From an uncultured Sediminibacterium sp. (GTDB lineage Bacteria; Bacteroidota; Bacteroidia; Chitinophagales; Chitinophagaceae), in the NCBI RefSeq assembly GCF_946481145.1, contig NZ_CAMLMJ010000005.1, forward strand, positions 1-64,000: a stretch of DNA of 64,000 nt, given 5' to 3'. Below are positions 45,972 through 55,300 of this stretch, piece by piece; position 1 is the first letter of the stretch; each line of letters starts with the position of its first letter. The notes beneath the pieces are model-generated. The model made no database searches. It was not told the origin of the DNA and worked only from the letters and a program-made list of their open reading frames with translations. Position numbers and translations under genes: made by a program.

Positions 45972-47699
45972 ATGTATATGACTTTAAGTGCGGATATTAA
46001 GAAACTGGAACGCCGATTTGTACCTGGCGATTTTGTAGTTACTACCTGGGAATCATTAGAACCCTTTTTTAAAGACCTGTTAGACAGACCCATTACAAGC
46101 AAAGCCCAACTGGAAGAATGGCTGAAAGATATGAGTGAAATGGAGGCTGTGGTTAGTGAAGATGCCTGCTGGCGACAGATTCGCATGACCTGCGACACCA
46201 CAGACCCTAAACTGGAAGAAGCCTTCACTTATTTCTGCATGGAAATTCAACCTAAACTACAGCCCTATGCCGATCAGTTGAACAGAAAATTGATTAATAG
46301 TCCATTTACAGCAGAACTAGACCAAACTAAATATTTCACTTATATCCGTGGGGTAAAGAAAAGCATCGATTTATTCAGGGAAGCAAATATTCCTGTTCAG
46401 GCTGAATTAAGCGTAATGCAGCAACAGTATGGGGCAATCGCCGGTAAAATGACTGTTGAGGTTGATGGACAAGAATACACTTTGCAACAGGCGGCTAAAT
46501 TCCTGGAAAGTCATGACAGATCACTCCGAGAACAGGTTTATCGTAAAATACAGGAACGTAGATTACAGGATAAAGATGCCATGCACGATTTATATAGCAA
46601 GCTGATTGAAAAACGTCACCAGGTTGCACAGAACGCAGGATTTGAAAATTACCGTGATTATAAATTTGTAGAACTCGGTCGTTTTGATTACAGCAAGAAC
46701 GATTGTTATCAGTTTCATGAAGCGGTAAAGCTGCATGTACTACCATTGATCGATAAAATTTATGCACAGAAAAAGCAAAAACTAAACCTCGACACCCTTC
46801 GTCCATGGGATACTGAAGCTGAGCCGGCTGGTATTGAACCACTGAAGCCATTTACTGATGGTAAAGACCTTTACGAAAAATCAGTTCGTTGTTTTGATGA
46901 AATGAATTCTTTCTTTGGCAATTGCCTGCGAAAAATGAATGAGCTTGGCCATTTCGACCTTGAAAGCAGAAAAGGAAAAGCTCCCGGAGGCTATAATTGC
47001 CCGCTAACAGAAAGTGGTGCCCCCTTTATTTTTATGAATGCAGCAGGACAAATGAGCGATGTTACAACCATGGTTCATGAAGGTGGACATGCAATACATT
47101 CTTTTTTGGCCCATGAACTTGAATTAAGTGCCTTCAAAGAGTATCCGATGGAAATTGCAGAAGTAGCAAGCATGGCTATGGAATTATTCAGCATGAACCA
47201 TTGGCAGGCATTCTTCCAAAATGAAGAAGATCTTAAACGGGCCAAACAGCATCAGTTAGAAAGAACTATCACGATATTCCCTTGGATCGCCATTATTGAT
47301 AAGTTTCAACATTGGGTATATGAAAATCCTACCCATACGGTAAACGAAAGAACGGCTAAATGGATGGAGATTCTGCAAGAATTTTCAACCAACGCTATCG
47401 ATTATACAGGCCTTGAAATGTTCCGTGAAATTGGATGGCAAAGACAATTGCATTTATTTGAAGTTCCTTTCTATTATATCGAATACGGAATTGCACAATT
47501 AGGTGCAATTGGATTGTGGATGCAATACCAGCAAAACCCAAAACAAGCATTAGAAAATTATGTACATGCGCTTTCCTTAGGAGGTACAAGAACATTACCT
47601 GAATTATATGCAGCGGCAGGATTAAAATTTGATCTCTCACCAGCTCATATTAAAACTTTGATGGAGTTTACCGCTGCAGAAATGGAAAAGCTTGCTTAA
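45972..47699 (+). CDS. M3-family oligoendopeptidase
   Basis: A 575-residue cytosolic metallopeptidase, ATG at 45972 (MYMTLSADIKKLERRF) or 45978; the upstream frame to 45918 overlaps the mutL leader and is unlikely. Zinc site HEGGH at residues 369-373 (MVHEGGHAIHSFLAH) with the downstream Glu in EVASMAMELF. PepF-type enzymes cut short peptides of 7-17 residues. It is divergent from mutL and ends at a strong bidirectional terminator. Confidence 0.93.
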   Translation: MYMTLSADIKKLERRFVPGDFVVTTWESLEPFFKDLLDRPITSKAQLEEWLKDMSEMEAVVSEDACWRQIRMTCDTTDPKLEEAFTYFCMEIQPKLQPYADQLNRKLINSPFTAELDQTKYFTYIRGVKKSIDLFREANIPVQAELSVMQQQYGAIAGKMTVEVDGQEYTLQQAAKFLESHDRSLREQVYRKIQERRLQDKDAMHDLYSKLIEKRHQVAQNAGFENYRDYKFVELGRFDYSKNDCYQFHEAVKLHVLPLIDKIYAQKKQKLNLDTLRPWDTEAEPAGIEPLKPFTDGKDLYEKSVRCFDEMNSFFGNCLRKMNELGHFDLESRKGKAPGGYNCPLTESGAPFIFMNAAGQMSDVTTMVHEGGHAIHSFLAHELELSAFKEYPMEIAEVASMAMELFSMNHWQAFFQNEEDLKRAKQHQLERTITIFPWIAIIDKFQHWVYENPTHTVNERTAKWMEILQEFSTNAIDYTGLEMFREIGWQRQLHLFEVPFYYIEYGIAQLGAIGLWMQYQQNPKQALENYVHALSLGGTRTLPELYAAAGLKFDLSPAHIKTLMEFTAAEMEKLA

Positions 47700-47716
47700 T
47701 AAAAATTCGGATAAAG

Positions 47717-47749
47717 AAAAAGGTATCATGTTTTATGATACCTTTTTTT
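47717..47749. terminator. Bidirectional Rho-independent terminator
   Basis: AAAAAGGTATCAT (47717-47729), loop GTTTT, ATGATACCTTTTTTT (47735-47749), between the convergent M3-peptidase and PSP1 genes. Confidence 0.92.
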
Positions 47750-47757
47750 ATATCGGT

Positions 47758-49116
47758 TTATTCTGGTTTTGGACCCTGGTCTCTGTTGCCCTGTGGAGGT
47801 CTTGGACCTTGTTGGTTTCTGGGATTATGTGGTCTTCCACCCTGATCTCTATTGCCTTGAGGACGCTGTTGCTGATCACGGTTACCCTGAGGCCTTGGTC
47901 CTTGCTGGTTTCTCGGCCCCTGCTCTCTATTTCCTTGTGGACGCTGCTGCTGATCGCGATTGCCTTGAGGTCTTTGTCCTTGCTGAGGTCTGCGATCATT
48001 GCGTTGTTGATCTTTTCTACGCTTATCATTACGTTCGAGGCTGCGCAAGCTGATTTGTCCTACTACATCAACAAAAGCAGGTTCTACTTCTTTAGGCTTA
48101 CTGCTGGTTACTTCAACTGGTTGTAGTTCGTCAACCTTTTGTCCTTGCTGGTTTAAGCGCTTAATTTCTTTTACCCTTTGAATGGTAAGCGGGTAATGTT
48201 TGGTATTGTTAGGAAGCACATACCACATCAGGTTTTTGAAAATATCTTTTTTGATGAGGTGTGCCGTACCCATTACCGTATCCAGTTGGTCGGCATAATC
48301 AGGGAAATGCTGTAAAGCATCTAAGTAAGTATCGAGTTCATAATTCAAACAACATTTTAAGCGTCCGCACTGCCCACTTAATTTAGTTTGGTTGATCGAT
48401 AAGTTCTGGTATCTGGCGGCAGTAGTATTCACACTCTTGAAATCGTTAAGCCAGGTGCTGCAGCATAGTTCACGTCCACAGCTTCCAATGCCCCCTACTT
48501 TGGCGGCTTCCTGGCGAATGCCGATCTGGCGCATTTCCACCTTAACCTTAAAGTCTGATGCATATTGTTTGATGAGTTCGCGAAAGTCAACGCGGTCGTC
48601 GGCTGTATAGAAGAAAGTAGCTTTTTTACCATCGGCCTGTACTTCAACCTCACTCAGTTTCATTTGAAGGTTAAGGGTACGTGCCATGGCGCGGCTGCGG
48701 GCCAGCATTTCTTTTTCACGTGATTTGCTGATCTGGTAGCTTTCAATGTCTCTTTCGGAACTTCTGCGTAATATTTTCTTCATTTCAGGGTTGGCTTCAT
48801 CCACCCCTTTTTTCTTCATCTGCATACGTACTAGTTCGCCTGTAAGACTTACTTCACCCACATCGAATCCACTTACGCCTTCAACCGTAACATATTCCCC
48901 TTTTTCGAAAAATTGTAAGGTAGTATTCCTGAAGAATTCTTTACGGCTGCCTTGTTTAAAGCTCACTTCCACAACTTTGCAGGAGCTTTCCGGGTCGCTG
49001 AAAGGCAGGTTAAGGAGCCAGTCGTGCACATTGAGCCTATTGCAACCACCTGTGCTGCAGCCTCCATTACTTTTACATCCGTTCGGTTTACCGGTTCCAC
49101 AAGATCCACATCCCAT
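47758..49116 (-). CDS. PSP1-domain protein (RicT/YaaT-like) with a repetitive RNA-binding-like tail
   Basis: A 452-residue protein. The first 26 residues hold six cysteines (GCGSCGTG...GCSTGGCN). Residues ~45-330 are a PSP1 domain with GSCGRELCCSTWL and GQCGRLKCCLNYE, the cysteine pairs that bind an Fe-S cluster in RicT. The last ~85 residues are low complexity, five imperfect repeats of RPQGNRDQ with GPRNQQ spacers. In Firmicutes RicT (YaaT) regulates RNase Y; Bacteroidota homologues are uncharacterised. It follows holB, a pairing also conserved as holB-yaaT in Firmicutes. Confidence 0.9.
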   Translation of the reverse strand: MGCGSCGTGKPNGCKSNGGCSTGGCNRLNVHDWLLNLPFSDPESSCKVVEVSFKQGSRKEFFRNTTLQFFEKGEYVTVEGVSGFDVGEVSLTGELVRMQMKKKGVDEANPEMKKILRRSSERDIESYQISKSREKEMLARSRAMARTLNLQMKLSEVEVQADGKKATFFYTADDRVDFRELIKQYASDFKVKVEMRQIGIRQEAAKVGGIGSCGRELCCSTWLNDFKSVNTTAARYQNLSINQTKLSGQCGRLKCCLNYELDTYLDALQHFPDYADQLDTVMGTAHLIKKDIFKNLMWYVLPNNTKHYPLTIQRVKEIKRLNQQGQKVDELQPVEVTSSKPKEVEPAFVDVVGQISLRSLERNDKRRKDQQRNDRRPQQGQRPQGNRDQQQRPQGNREQGPRNQQGPRPQGNRDQQQRPQGNRDQGGRPHNPRNQQGPRPPQGNRDQGPKPE

Positions 49117-49369
49117 ATCATTAATACATTGATCAGGTTAATAACTGAATAGGGGAGATAATATTGTGTGTGGGCTGTAGTATTGCTAGGTGGCTATGGT
49201 TGTGTCACTCATTTCAACGTTCCGATCTGGTAAGATCAGCTTGTTACGATGATGTATTCCTGTAAACAGAAAGGCGCTTTACCATAATTATAAAGAATAA
49301 CACTTAGCAAATACAGATAACCCCATTACTTCACAATCTTAACTCACCGATAGACCGCCACTGGCGGAA

Positions 49370-50569
49370 CTATCCGTTCAAAATTAGGGTTTTGTTCTGA
49401 ATGATGTGGTAGAGTTTCAAAGTAAGGGCCTGGAACAGCATTTTGGCATTGGCGTTCCGTTCAATATAGTAGGATGCCCGGTCTAATTCCTCAATAATGG
49501 CCTGTTGCTGGCTTACCGATGCAATTTTATTGAGTCTAACAGCAAAATCACGCTCCTGATCGCCAGCATGCACTTTTTCAGTGCCCATTACCCGTATTCG
49601 GATGCTGGTTTCGAGCAAATGATTAAAATACCGCAGAAACTGTTTTTGTTTTTCCCTCCCCAAATCGCTTATTTCAGCCGTAAATTTTATCTGGGCCAGA
49701 GGTCCACCCCTTAAAGTGGCATTCAGCCAGTCGCGGAGCAAGCTCTGCCAGTCTTCCTCAGCATGTTGTAATAATTGTAATGCTTCCCGGTAGTTACCCT
49801 CTGCAATAGCGGCGATCTGACGGGCTGTTTCCTCAGGGGCATTTGCCCTGATAATGAGGGCCTGTTCTATTTCTTTGTCATCAGGGGCAGGAATCTTAAC
49901 CAGTTGACAACGACTTAATATGGTTGGAAGTATCTGTTCATCGTTTTCGGCAACGAGGATAAACAGGGTATTGGGAGGAGGTTCTTCTATTAATTTTAAG
50001 AGTTTATTCCCTTCTTTTCCCAGGTATTCCGGCATCCATAAAACAAGCACTTTATACTCACTTTCAAAGCTTTTAAGGCTTAGTTTATGAATGATATCAT
50101 TACACTCATGCGCAGTTATATTACCCTGTTTGTTTTCAGCGCCTATAAATTGTAACCAGTCGTAAACATTACCATAAGGGTACTGCTGGATGAATTCGCG
50201 CCACTCACTTATATAATCGGTACTAATGGGTTTATCGCCCGGTTTTCTCGGAATTACAGGGTAAGAAAAATGAAGATCAGGATGAATCAATTGTTCAGCC
50301 CTTCCGAAAGCAGGTTCAGTGGCAATTGCTTCGGGTCCAATAAAACTGGGGCCTGATTGCATGGGTGTAAAACCACCAAAAAGATCAGCAACGGGTGCAG
50401 AAACGGAAGGCTGACAAACCACGAGTTGTGCAAAAGCTAGTGCGAGGGGTAAAGCACCACTTCCTTCTTTTCCAAGAAATAGCAAAGCATGGCTCAACCG
50501 GTTTTGTTGTACCATTTCGGTAAGATGTTGTTTTACCGAAGCCAGCCCTATAATATCCTTGAATTGCAT
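49370..50569 (-). CDS. holB: DNA polymerase III subunit delta-prime
   Basis: A 399-residue clamp-loader subunit, start at the ATG at 50569 (MQFKDIIGLASVKQHL). The frame stays open further upstream to 50686, but that part is translated repeat-element DNA. AAA+ fold with ALLFLGKEGSGALPLALAFA (modified P-loop) and PTILSRCQLVKIPAP as sensor 1 (SRC motif). The zinc module is absent or modified, with an insertion (FGGFTPMQSGPSFIGPEAIAT). Upstream partner of the PSP1 gene in the same operon, 253 bp apart. Confidence 0.92.
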   Translation of the reverse strand: MQFKDIIGLASVKQHLTEMVQQNRLSHALLFLGKEGSGALPLALAFAQLVVCQPSVSAPVADLFGGFTPMQSGPSFIGPEAIATEPAFGRAEQLIHPDLHFSYPVIPRKPGDKPISTDYISEWREFIQQYPYGNVYDWLQFIGAENKQGNITAHECNDIIHKLSLKSFESEYKVLVLWMPEYLGKEGNKLLKLIEEPPPNTLFILVAENDEQILPTILSRCQLVKIPAPDDKEIEQALIIRANAPEETARQIAAIAEGNYREALQLLQHAEEDWQSLLRDWLNATLRGGPLAQIKFTAEISDLGREKQKQFLRYFNHLLETSIRIRVMGTEKVHAGDQERDFAVRLNKIASVSQQQAIIEELDRASYYIERNANAKMLFQALTLKLYHIIQNKTLILNG

Positions 50570-50682
50570 GAAAAACGAAAGTAAGCTAAGTGGCTGATTA
50601 TGGAAGGGGGTGTGGGTAAGTAGGTTGGGGCTTTTAGCTAATTTTTTTGGGTAAAAATTGGCTTCAAGCTTGAAGCTGCAAG

Positions 50683-51112
50683 CCATTACTGTCCGGTAAA
50701 AAATAACACACTACTTTGAAATGCTTCTACAGCAATCATTTTTTCATAAGTTGGAAACAGAACCCTTACTTTTTTTAATTGGCTGAAACTAAGGTTAAAG
50801 CAATCTTTGTTACATTTTAGCAATGAATAAGACCGATCAGGTTGCTGTTCGAAATTGAATGTTACTCCTGGGCCGAATGGCCCCGTACCTGTTCCCAGAC
50901 TACATTGGCCTCTGACTAAATCTGCTGCGCATGATTTAGTCTGTCTTCGCTACGCTCGACACCAATGCCAATGAAGGTCTGTCCACAGGTACTGATTGTG
51001 TTTATTCTTTTTTATCTCCCCTAAATACCAAGCTTCTATTTATTACCTCGCTCAACAATTGCTTGCAGCTTGCGGCCTGAAGCTTGAAGCCATTTTTCCC
51101 CGAACAACAATG
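50683..51112 (+). mobile_element. MITE-like element, ~430 bp form, second copy
   Basis: The left end CCATTACTGTCCGG (50683-50696) and right end CCCGAACAACAATG (51099-51112) are variants of the family terminal repeat. The inner ~190 bp (50843-51030) is almost identical to 13540-13730. No flanking direct repeat is visible, so this may be an older insertion. A copy of the element-end motif in reverse orientation (CTTCAAGCTTGAAGCTGCAAG) sits just left of it. Confidence 0.72.
50870..50992 (+). ncRNA. Conserved multi-stem structured core, second copy
   Basis: Same fold as 13567-13689: GGGCC/GGCCC hairpin (50870-50874, 50879-50883), outer stem GTACCTGT/ACAGGTAC (50885-50892, 50985-50992), and the internal GACTAAATC/GATTTAGTC hairpin. 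The T50890-A50987 pair replaces C-G of the first copy. The only other core difference is in a loop (CGCTACGC for CGCTTCGC). Confidence 0.55.
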
Positions 51113-51237
51113 ACTACTAGTTTTGGAAGAAATTTGATGTTGAGCTTTCAAATTATTTTCTGTGACTCAATTGGTTAAGTTCAACTTATATAGCATTCAT
51201 AAATCTTGATTCGTTTAACTGTATTGAATGCAAAAAA

Positions 51238-51284
51238 AACTGCCAACTTCTAATTAAACTATGTTTAATTAGAAGTTGGCAGTT
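51238..51284 (-). terminator. Perfect 22 bp hairpin terminator of the glutathione peroxidase gene
   Basis: 51238-51259 pairs perfectly with 51263-51284 around a TAT loop (AACTGCCAACTTC... / ...GAAGTTGGCAGTT). On the minus strand it is followed by a run of eight T. Confidence 0.9.
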
Positions 51285-51299
51285 AAGAAATAAAAGAAA

Positions 51300-51833
51300 T
51301 TATTTTACGAATTTCAGGATCTCTTCGCTGTCAGGTTTTACTTTGCTTTCGAAGTAAGCAATCATCTTACCATTTTCATCCAAGAGGAATTTGTTGAAGT
51401 TCCATTTTATCTCGGCATCCAAAACACCATTTTTAGCTTTACTGGTAAGCCACTGGTAAATAGGGGCCATATCTTCTCCTTTAACACTTATTTTACTTGC
51501 CAAAGGAAATTTAACGCCAAAGCGGGCTTTGCAGAATTCCTGGATATCAGAGTCGCTTCCTGGTTCTTGTCCACCAAAGTTATTTGCCGGAAAACCAACA
51601 ATAACCAATTTGTCTTTGTACTCATCGTATACTTTTTGGAGCGCTTCGTATTGAGGCGTATATCCACATTTAGAAGCAGTATTTACAACAAGTATTTTCT
51701 TACCCTTGAATTTAGAGAAGTCGATGGTACCACCTTCAATAGATTTCACTTTAAAACTATGGATGCTGCCATTGTCGGGCAGGGTGAAAGCAGAAAGTAA
51801 TACAATTGATACTAATGTTAACAGGTATTTCAT
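51300..51833 (-). CDS. Glutathione peroxidase-family thiol peroxidase, exported
   Basis: A 177-residue protein starting at the ATG at 51833 (MKYLLTLVSIVLL); it has an N-terminal signal/anchor of ~17 residues, so it is probably periplasmic. Catalytic Cys56 in NTASKCGYTPQY (cysteine instead of selenocysteine), Gln in FPANNFGGQEPG and Trp-Asn in IKWNFNKFL make the usual tetrad. Such enzymes reduce lipid and organic peroxides, usually with thioredoxin. Transcribed alone. Confidence 0.93.
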   Translation of the reverse strand: MKYLLTLVSIVLLSAFTLPDNGSIHSFKVKSIEGGTIDFSKFKGKKILVVNTASKCGYTPQYEALQKVYDEYKDKLVIVGFPANNFGGQEPGSDSDIQEFCKARFGVKFPLASKISVKGEDMAPIYQWLTSKAKNGVLDAEIKWNFNKFLLDENGKMIAYFESKVKPDSEEILKFVK

Positions 51834-51900
51834 TGGTCGAGTTTTTATCAAATTAACAGCTAAATAAGCAAATTGTTTTGCATTTTAGGTGAATGCCAGG

Positions 51901-52590
51901 TTAAATTGTATAAGCCGCTGCGGCAATACTGAGCCTGGTACCAGGAATTTCCAGTATATACGAGCCGCAGGCTTCGATGGTTGCCCCTGTAGTAATTACA
52001 TCATCTACCAGTAATACATGTTTATTTACCAGCTTTTCCCTTTCATTTATTTCAAATGCCGTTTCCATGTTCTGCCACCTGTTAATCCGGTTTCTGCTGG
52101 TTTGGCTCTCAGTAAACTGGCGCCTGCGGATGCCCGTTTTTAATATGGGAATACTGGTAATTTCCTGAATGCCCCTACATATAAGTTCGGCCTGGTTATA
52201 CCCTCTTTTAAACTCTTTTTTGGGGTTAAGTGGTAAGGGTACCAGAAAATCAATATCCTTATACTGTGGGGAGGTTTGCATGGCCCTTCCGATCATTCTG
52301 CCCAGAAAAAGACCTACATCTTTGTTTCCACGGTATTTTAACTGAACCAGGAGGTGCTGGATCAGGGCATTTTTGGTGAAATAATAGCATGCCGCAGCAT
52401 TTTCAACCCTTAATCTACCATAAAAGATCCTTTCTACAGGGTTGGCTTTGAGGTCGAAAAAGCCTGTAGCAGGGAGTTGGTGGGTGCAACGCCCACATAA
52501 AAGCCGGTCTTTTTGGATATAATCGCTTGAGCAGCCCAGACAACAATGCGGAAACAAAAGTTGTAAAAAGGAGGATACTATTTTTTGCAT
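51901..52590 (-). CDS. ComF-family phosphoribosyltransferase-like protein
   Basis: A 229-residue protein with an N-terminal zinc module (FPHCCLGC ... LCGRC) and a C-terminal type I phosphoribosyltransferase domain, PRPP loop VLLVDDVITTGATIEAC. RGYNQAELICRGI and the RNRINRWQNMETAF segment are typical ComF/GntX landmarks. In naturally competent species ComF is needed for DNA uptake into the cytosol; elsewhere the role is unclear. RadA lies just upstream (76 bp), a competence- and recombination-linked neighbour. Confidence 0.92.
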   Translation of the reverse strand: MQKIVSSFLQLLFPHCCLGCSSDYIQKDRLLCGRCTHQLPATGFFDLKANPVERIFYGRLRVENAAACYYFTKNALIQHLLVQLKYRGNKDVGLFLGRMIGRAMQTSPQYKDIDFLVPLPLNPKKEFKRGYNQAELICRGIQEITSIPILKTGIRRRQFTESQTSRNRINRWQNMETAFEINEREKLVNKHVLLVDDVITTGATIEACGSYILEIPGTRLSIAAAAYTI

Positions 52591-52665
52591 ACCCTGAAAT
52601 TAGATCGAAAAGGCAGCGTATATCCCGCAAATTTTGAGTAGTGAAACAGACGGTAAATATTTCTC

Positions 52666-54036
52666 CTAGAAAAGTTGTTGATACACTTCATCAACCCTGC
52701 TTAATGCAACTACTTGTATTTTGTATGCTTTTGGGTTGAAACTTTTTTTGTTGTATTTCGACACAAAGATTTTTTCAAATCCAAGTTTCTCGGCTTCAGC
52801 AATGCGCTGTTCAATTTTATTTACGGCTCTTATTTCTCCATTAAGACCAACTTCCCCGGCAAAACAAACATGATGGGGAAGCGGCACATCTTCATAAGAA
52901 GAAAGTAATGCACAAATTACTGCCAAATCGATTGACGGATCTTCTACCTTAATACCACCGGCAATATTTACAAACACATCTTTCATACCAAACTGAAACC
53001 CACCTCTTTTTTCGAGTACGGCAAGCAGTAATTGAAGTCGTCTTAAATCGAAACCGGTTACGGTGCGTTGAGGTGTTCCATAAACACTTTGGGTTACCAA
53101 TGCCTGTACTTCAATCAAAAGTGGACGCATACCTTCTAAGGTTGCGGCAATACCACTACCACTTAACTGATCTTCACGTTGGGCAATTAAAATTTCCGAA
53201 GGATTTGAAACAATACGCATGCCATCACCAGTCATTTCATAGATACCCAATTCTGCGGTACTACCAAAACGGTTCTTCAGTGTGCGCAGTATCCTGTATG
53301 CATAATGCCTGTCGCCCTCGAACTGCAAAACCGTGTCTACCATGTGTTCCAGCACTTTCGGACCAGCAATGGTACCGTCTTTGGTGATATGTCCGATAAG
53401 GAATACGGGCGTATTGGTTTCTTTGGCAAAGCGCTGAAATTCCGAAGCGCATTCGCGTATTTGAGATACGGTTCCAGCCGATGAATCGATTATGTTGGAT
53501 TGTAAAGTTTGAATAGAATCTACAATTACCAACTGGGGTCTTAATTTTTTAATTTCCTGGAAAATGGTTTGGGTGGAAGTTTCAGTAAGCAGGTAAAAAT
53601 TTTCGTTTTGAATGTTTAACCGATCGGCACGCATTTTTATTTGTTGCTCACTTTCTTCTCCGCTGATGTATAAAACGCGAAGCTGTTTCATCAGCAAACC
53701 ATTTTGAAGAAAGAGTGTACTTTTTCCAATTCCTGGCTCTCCGGCAACCAAAATAATACTACCCGGAACAATACCACCTCCTAATACACGATCGAGTTCT
53801 GCATCCTGACTGGCGATTCTTTTTTCTTCGGTTGTTACAACTTCGTTAAGTGAAACTGTTTTAGCAATTCTTTTCTCCTGTTTATAGTCATCCCATTTTT
53901 CTGTTGGTTTAATCCCTTTATCTAATACTTCTTCTGTGAAAGTATTCCATTCTGAACACGAAGGACATTTACCGATCCACTTGGTACTTTCATAACCACA
54001 ATTGCTACAGAAAAAAGCTGTTTTTATCTTACTCAT
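52666..54036 (-). CDS. radA: DNA repair protein RadA
   Basis: A 456-residue RecA-like branch-migration helicase. N-terminal C4 zinc finger CSNCGYESTKWIGKCPSC (9-26), Walker A GEPGIGKST (~97-105), RadA-specific KNRFGSTAE, and a C-terminal Lon-like domain (VGLNGEIRAVNKIEQRIAEAEKLG as landmark). It processes recombination intermediates. It precedes comF on the same strand. Confidence 0.97.
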   Translation of the reverse strand: MSKIKTAFFCSNCGYESTKWIGKCPSCSEWNTFTEEVLDKGIKPTEKWDDYKQEKRIAKTVSLNEVVTTEEKRIASQDAELDRVLGGGIVPGSIILVAGEPGIGKSTLFLQNGLLMKQLRVLYISGEESEQQIKMRADRLNIQNENFYLLTETSTQTIFQEIKKLRPQLVIVDSIQTLQSNIIDSSAGTVSQIRECASEFQRFAKETNTPVFLIGHITKDGTIAGPKVLEHMVDTVLQFEGDRHYAYRILRTLKNRFGSTAELGIYEMTGDGMRIVSNPSEILIAQREDQLSGSGIAATLEGMRPLLIEVQALVTQSVYGTPQRTVTGFDLRRLQLLLAVLEKRGGFQFGMKDVFVNIAGGIKVEDPSIDLAVICALLSSYEDVPLPHHVCFAGEVGLNGEIRAVNKIEQRIAEAEKLGFEKIFVSKYNKKSFNPKAYKIQVVALSRVDEVYQQLF

Positions 54037-54495
54037 TTGATAAAGGTAATGGTGATTTGGTGAGTTATTTTCAGGAAAAAAAACGAAGCAAACGAATGAT
54101 TTTTTTTGCTTGAAAAAAACTGTTTTTGATGCACGAAAAAATGGTGGATTGAAAAAGTGAAAATCGCTGAAATGCAGTGCTGGCGGGCATGTAAAAGGGC
54201 CAACATTGCTGTTGACCCCGTTTACTTACTAACCCATTAAATTCTACCACTAAGTTACTAAAACGAGGCATATGGCAAAATAAATTTTGTATCTGTGCAT
54301 AATTATTTAATATACGAATTTTGTCGTAAAATGGTTTAACATATTGTTAATCAAATCACTTACACGGGTGGCGGAGTAGGGGGAATTTTGTCAGAAAAAA
54401 AGGGTCTTTTTGGCAGAAACTTAAGGTTTGAACATCGAAAAAGGCCTTTTTTTGGTTTGGTAGGCTATTTGCAGCAGTCAGCTAAAATTGAAGCA
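54037..54495. other. 459 bp divergent intergenic region, no gene recognised
   Basis: AT-rich DNA between radA and the zinc protease. An ORF open from 54388 into the protease gene is not supported as coding before 54496. Several T-rich runs and no clear promoter pair were found; nothing else is recognisable. Confidence 0.5.
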
Positions 54496-55188
54496 ATGGA
54501 TATGTCTATTATTTTGGTGTCATTGATTTTTCTTGGCATCAGCTTACTTGTTTCCGGGCGGTTAAAGGCGAAATTTAGTCAATACAGCCAACTGCCCATT
54601 GCCAATGGCATGAGTGGTAAAGAAATCGCCGAGCAAATGCTCCGGGATAACGGAATATATGATGTAAAAGTTATATCTGTGAAAGGATTTTTGTCCGATC
54701 ACTACAACCCCATGGAGAAAACCGTGAATCTCAGTCCTGAAGTATATGGGGGAACAAGCATAGCTTCTGCAGCAGTAGCGGCACACGAATGTGGCCATGC
54801 AGTACAGCATGCCAATGCCTATAGCTGGTTAATGATGCGCAGCAAGTTGGTTCCTTTTGTTCAATTCAGCAGCTCTATTGTACAATGGGTATTGCTGGTG
54901 GGTGTACTAATGATTAATACTTTTCCTATGTTATTATTAGGTGGTATTATTTTATTTGCCCTCACTACCTTATTCTCCGTAATTACCTTACCGGTAGAAT
55001 TTGATGCCAGCAACCGCGCCCTGTCCTGGCTGAATAACAGAGGTATTCTGGTGCAACGTGAACAGGAAGGCGCCAAAGACGCTCTAAAATGGGCAGCAAT
55101 GACCTACGTAGTAGCCGCGCTCGCCTCCGTAGCAACTTTAGTACAGTATGTATTGATTTTCCTGAATGGATCGAGGAACGATGATTAG
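54496..55188 (+). CDS. YugP-like membrane zinc metallopeptidase
   Basis: A 230-residue protein starting at ATG 54496 or 54502 (MDMSIILVSLIFLG...), which places the first helix at the very N-terminus; the frame is open back to 54388 but without coding character. Zinc motif HECGH at residues 97-101 (AAHECGHAVQHA) between membrane helices, with three further C-terminal helices and the conserved LPVEFDASNRALSWL block. The family is DUF-type zinc peptidases (YugP) of unknown substrate. It is convergent with the RNase G gene. Confidence 0.9.
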   Translation: MDMSIILVSLIFLGISLLVSGRLKAKFSQYSQLPIANGMSGKEIAEQMLRDNGIYDVKVISVKGFLSDHYNPMEKTVNLSPEVYGGTSIASAAVAAHECGHAVQHANAYSWLMMRSKLVPFVQFSSSIVQWVLLVGVLMINTFPMLLLGGIILFALTTLFSVITLPVEFDASNRALSWLNNRGILVQREQEGAKDALKWAAMTYVVAALASVATLVQYVLIFLNGSRNDD

Positions 55189-55190
55189 GG

Positions 55191-55298
55191 GGTGAACTGT
55201 CAATTGTGAATTGTCAATTGTGAATAGAGAGTAGTGAGTATATTATTAAAATTACTACCGACTATTCACAATTGACAATTGACAATTCACAACTCACC
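55191..55298. repeat. 37 bp imperfect inverted repeat between convergent genes
   Basis: Left arm 55191-55227 (GGTGAACTGTCAATTGTGAA...) and right arm 55262-55298 are reverse complements with a few mismatches; both are built of the word CAATTGTGAATTGTCAATTG. It lies between the stop codons of the YugP-like and RNase G genes and may stop transcription from both sides. Confidence 0.85.
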
Positions 55299-55300
55299 GT

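Noticed and set aside
50570..50686. 39-codon N-terminal extension of holB
   Set aside because: It is translated repeat-element DNA, and the family's N-terminus matches the ATG at 50569.
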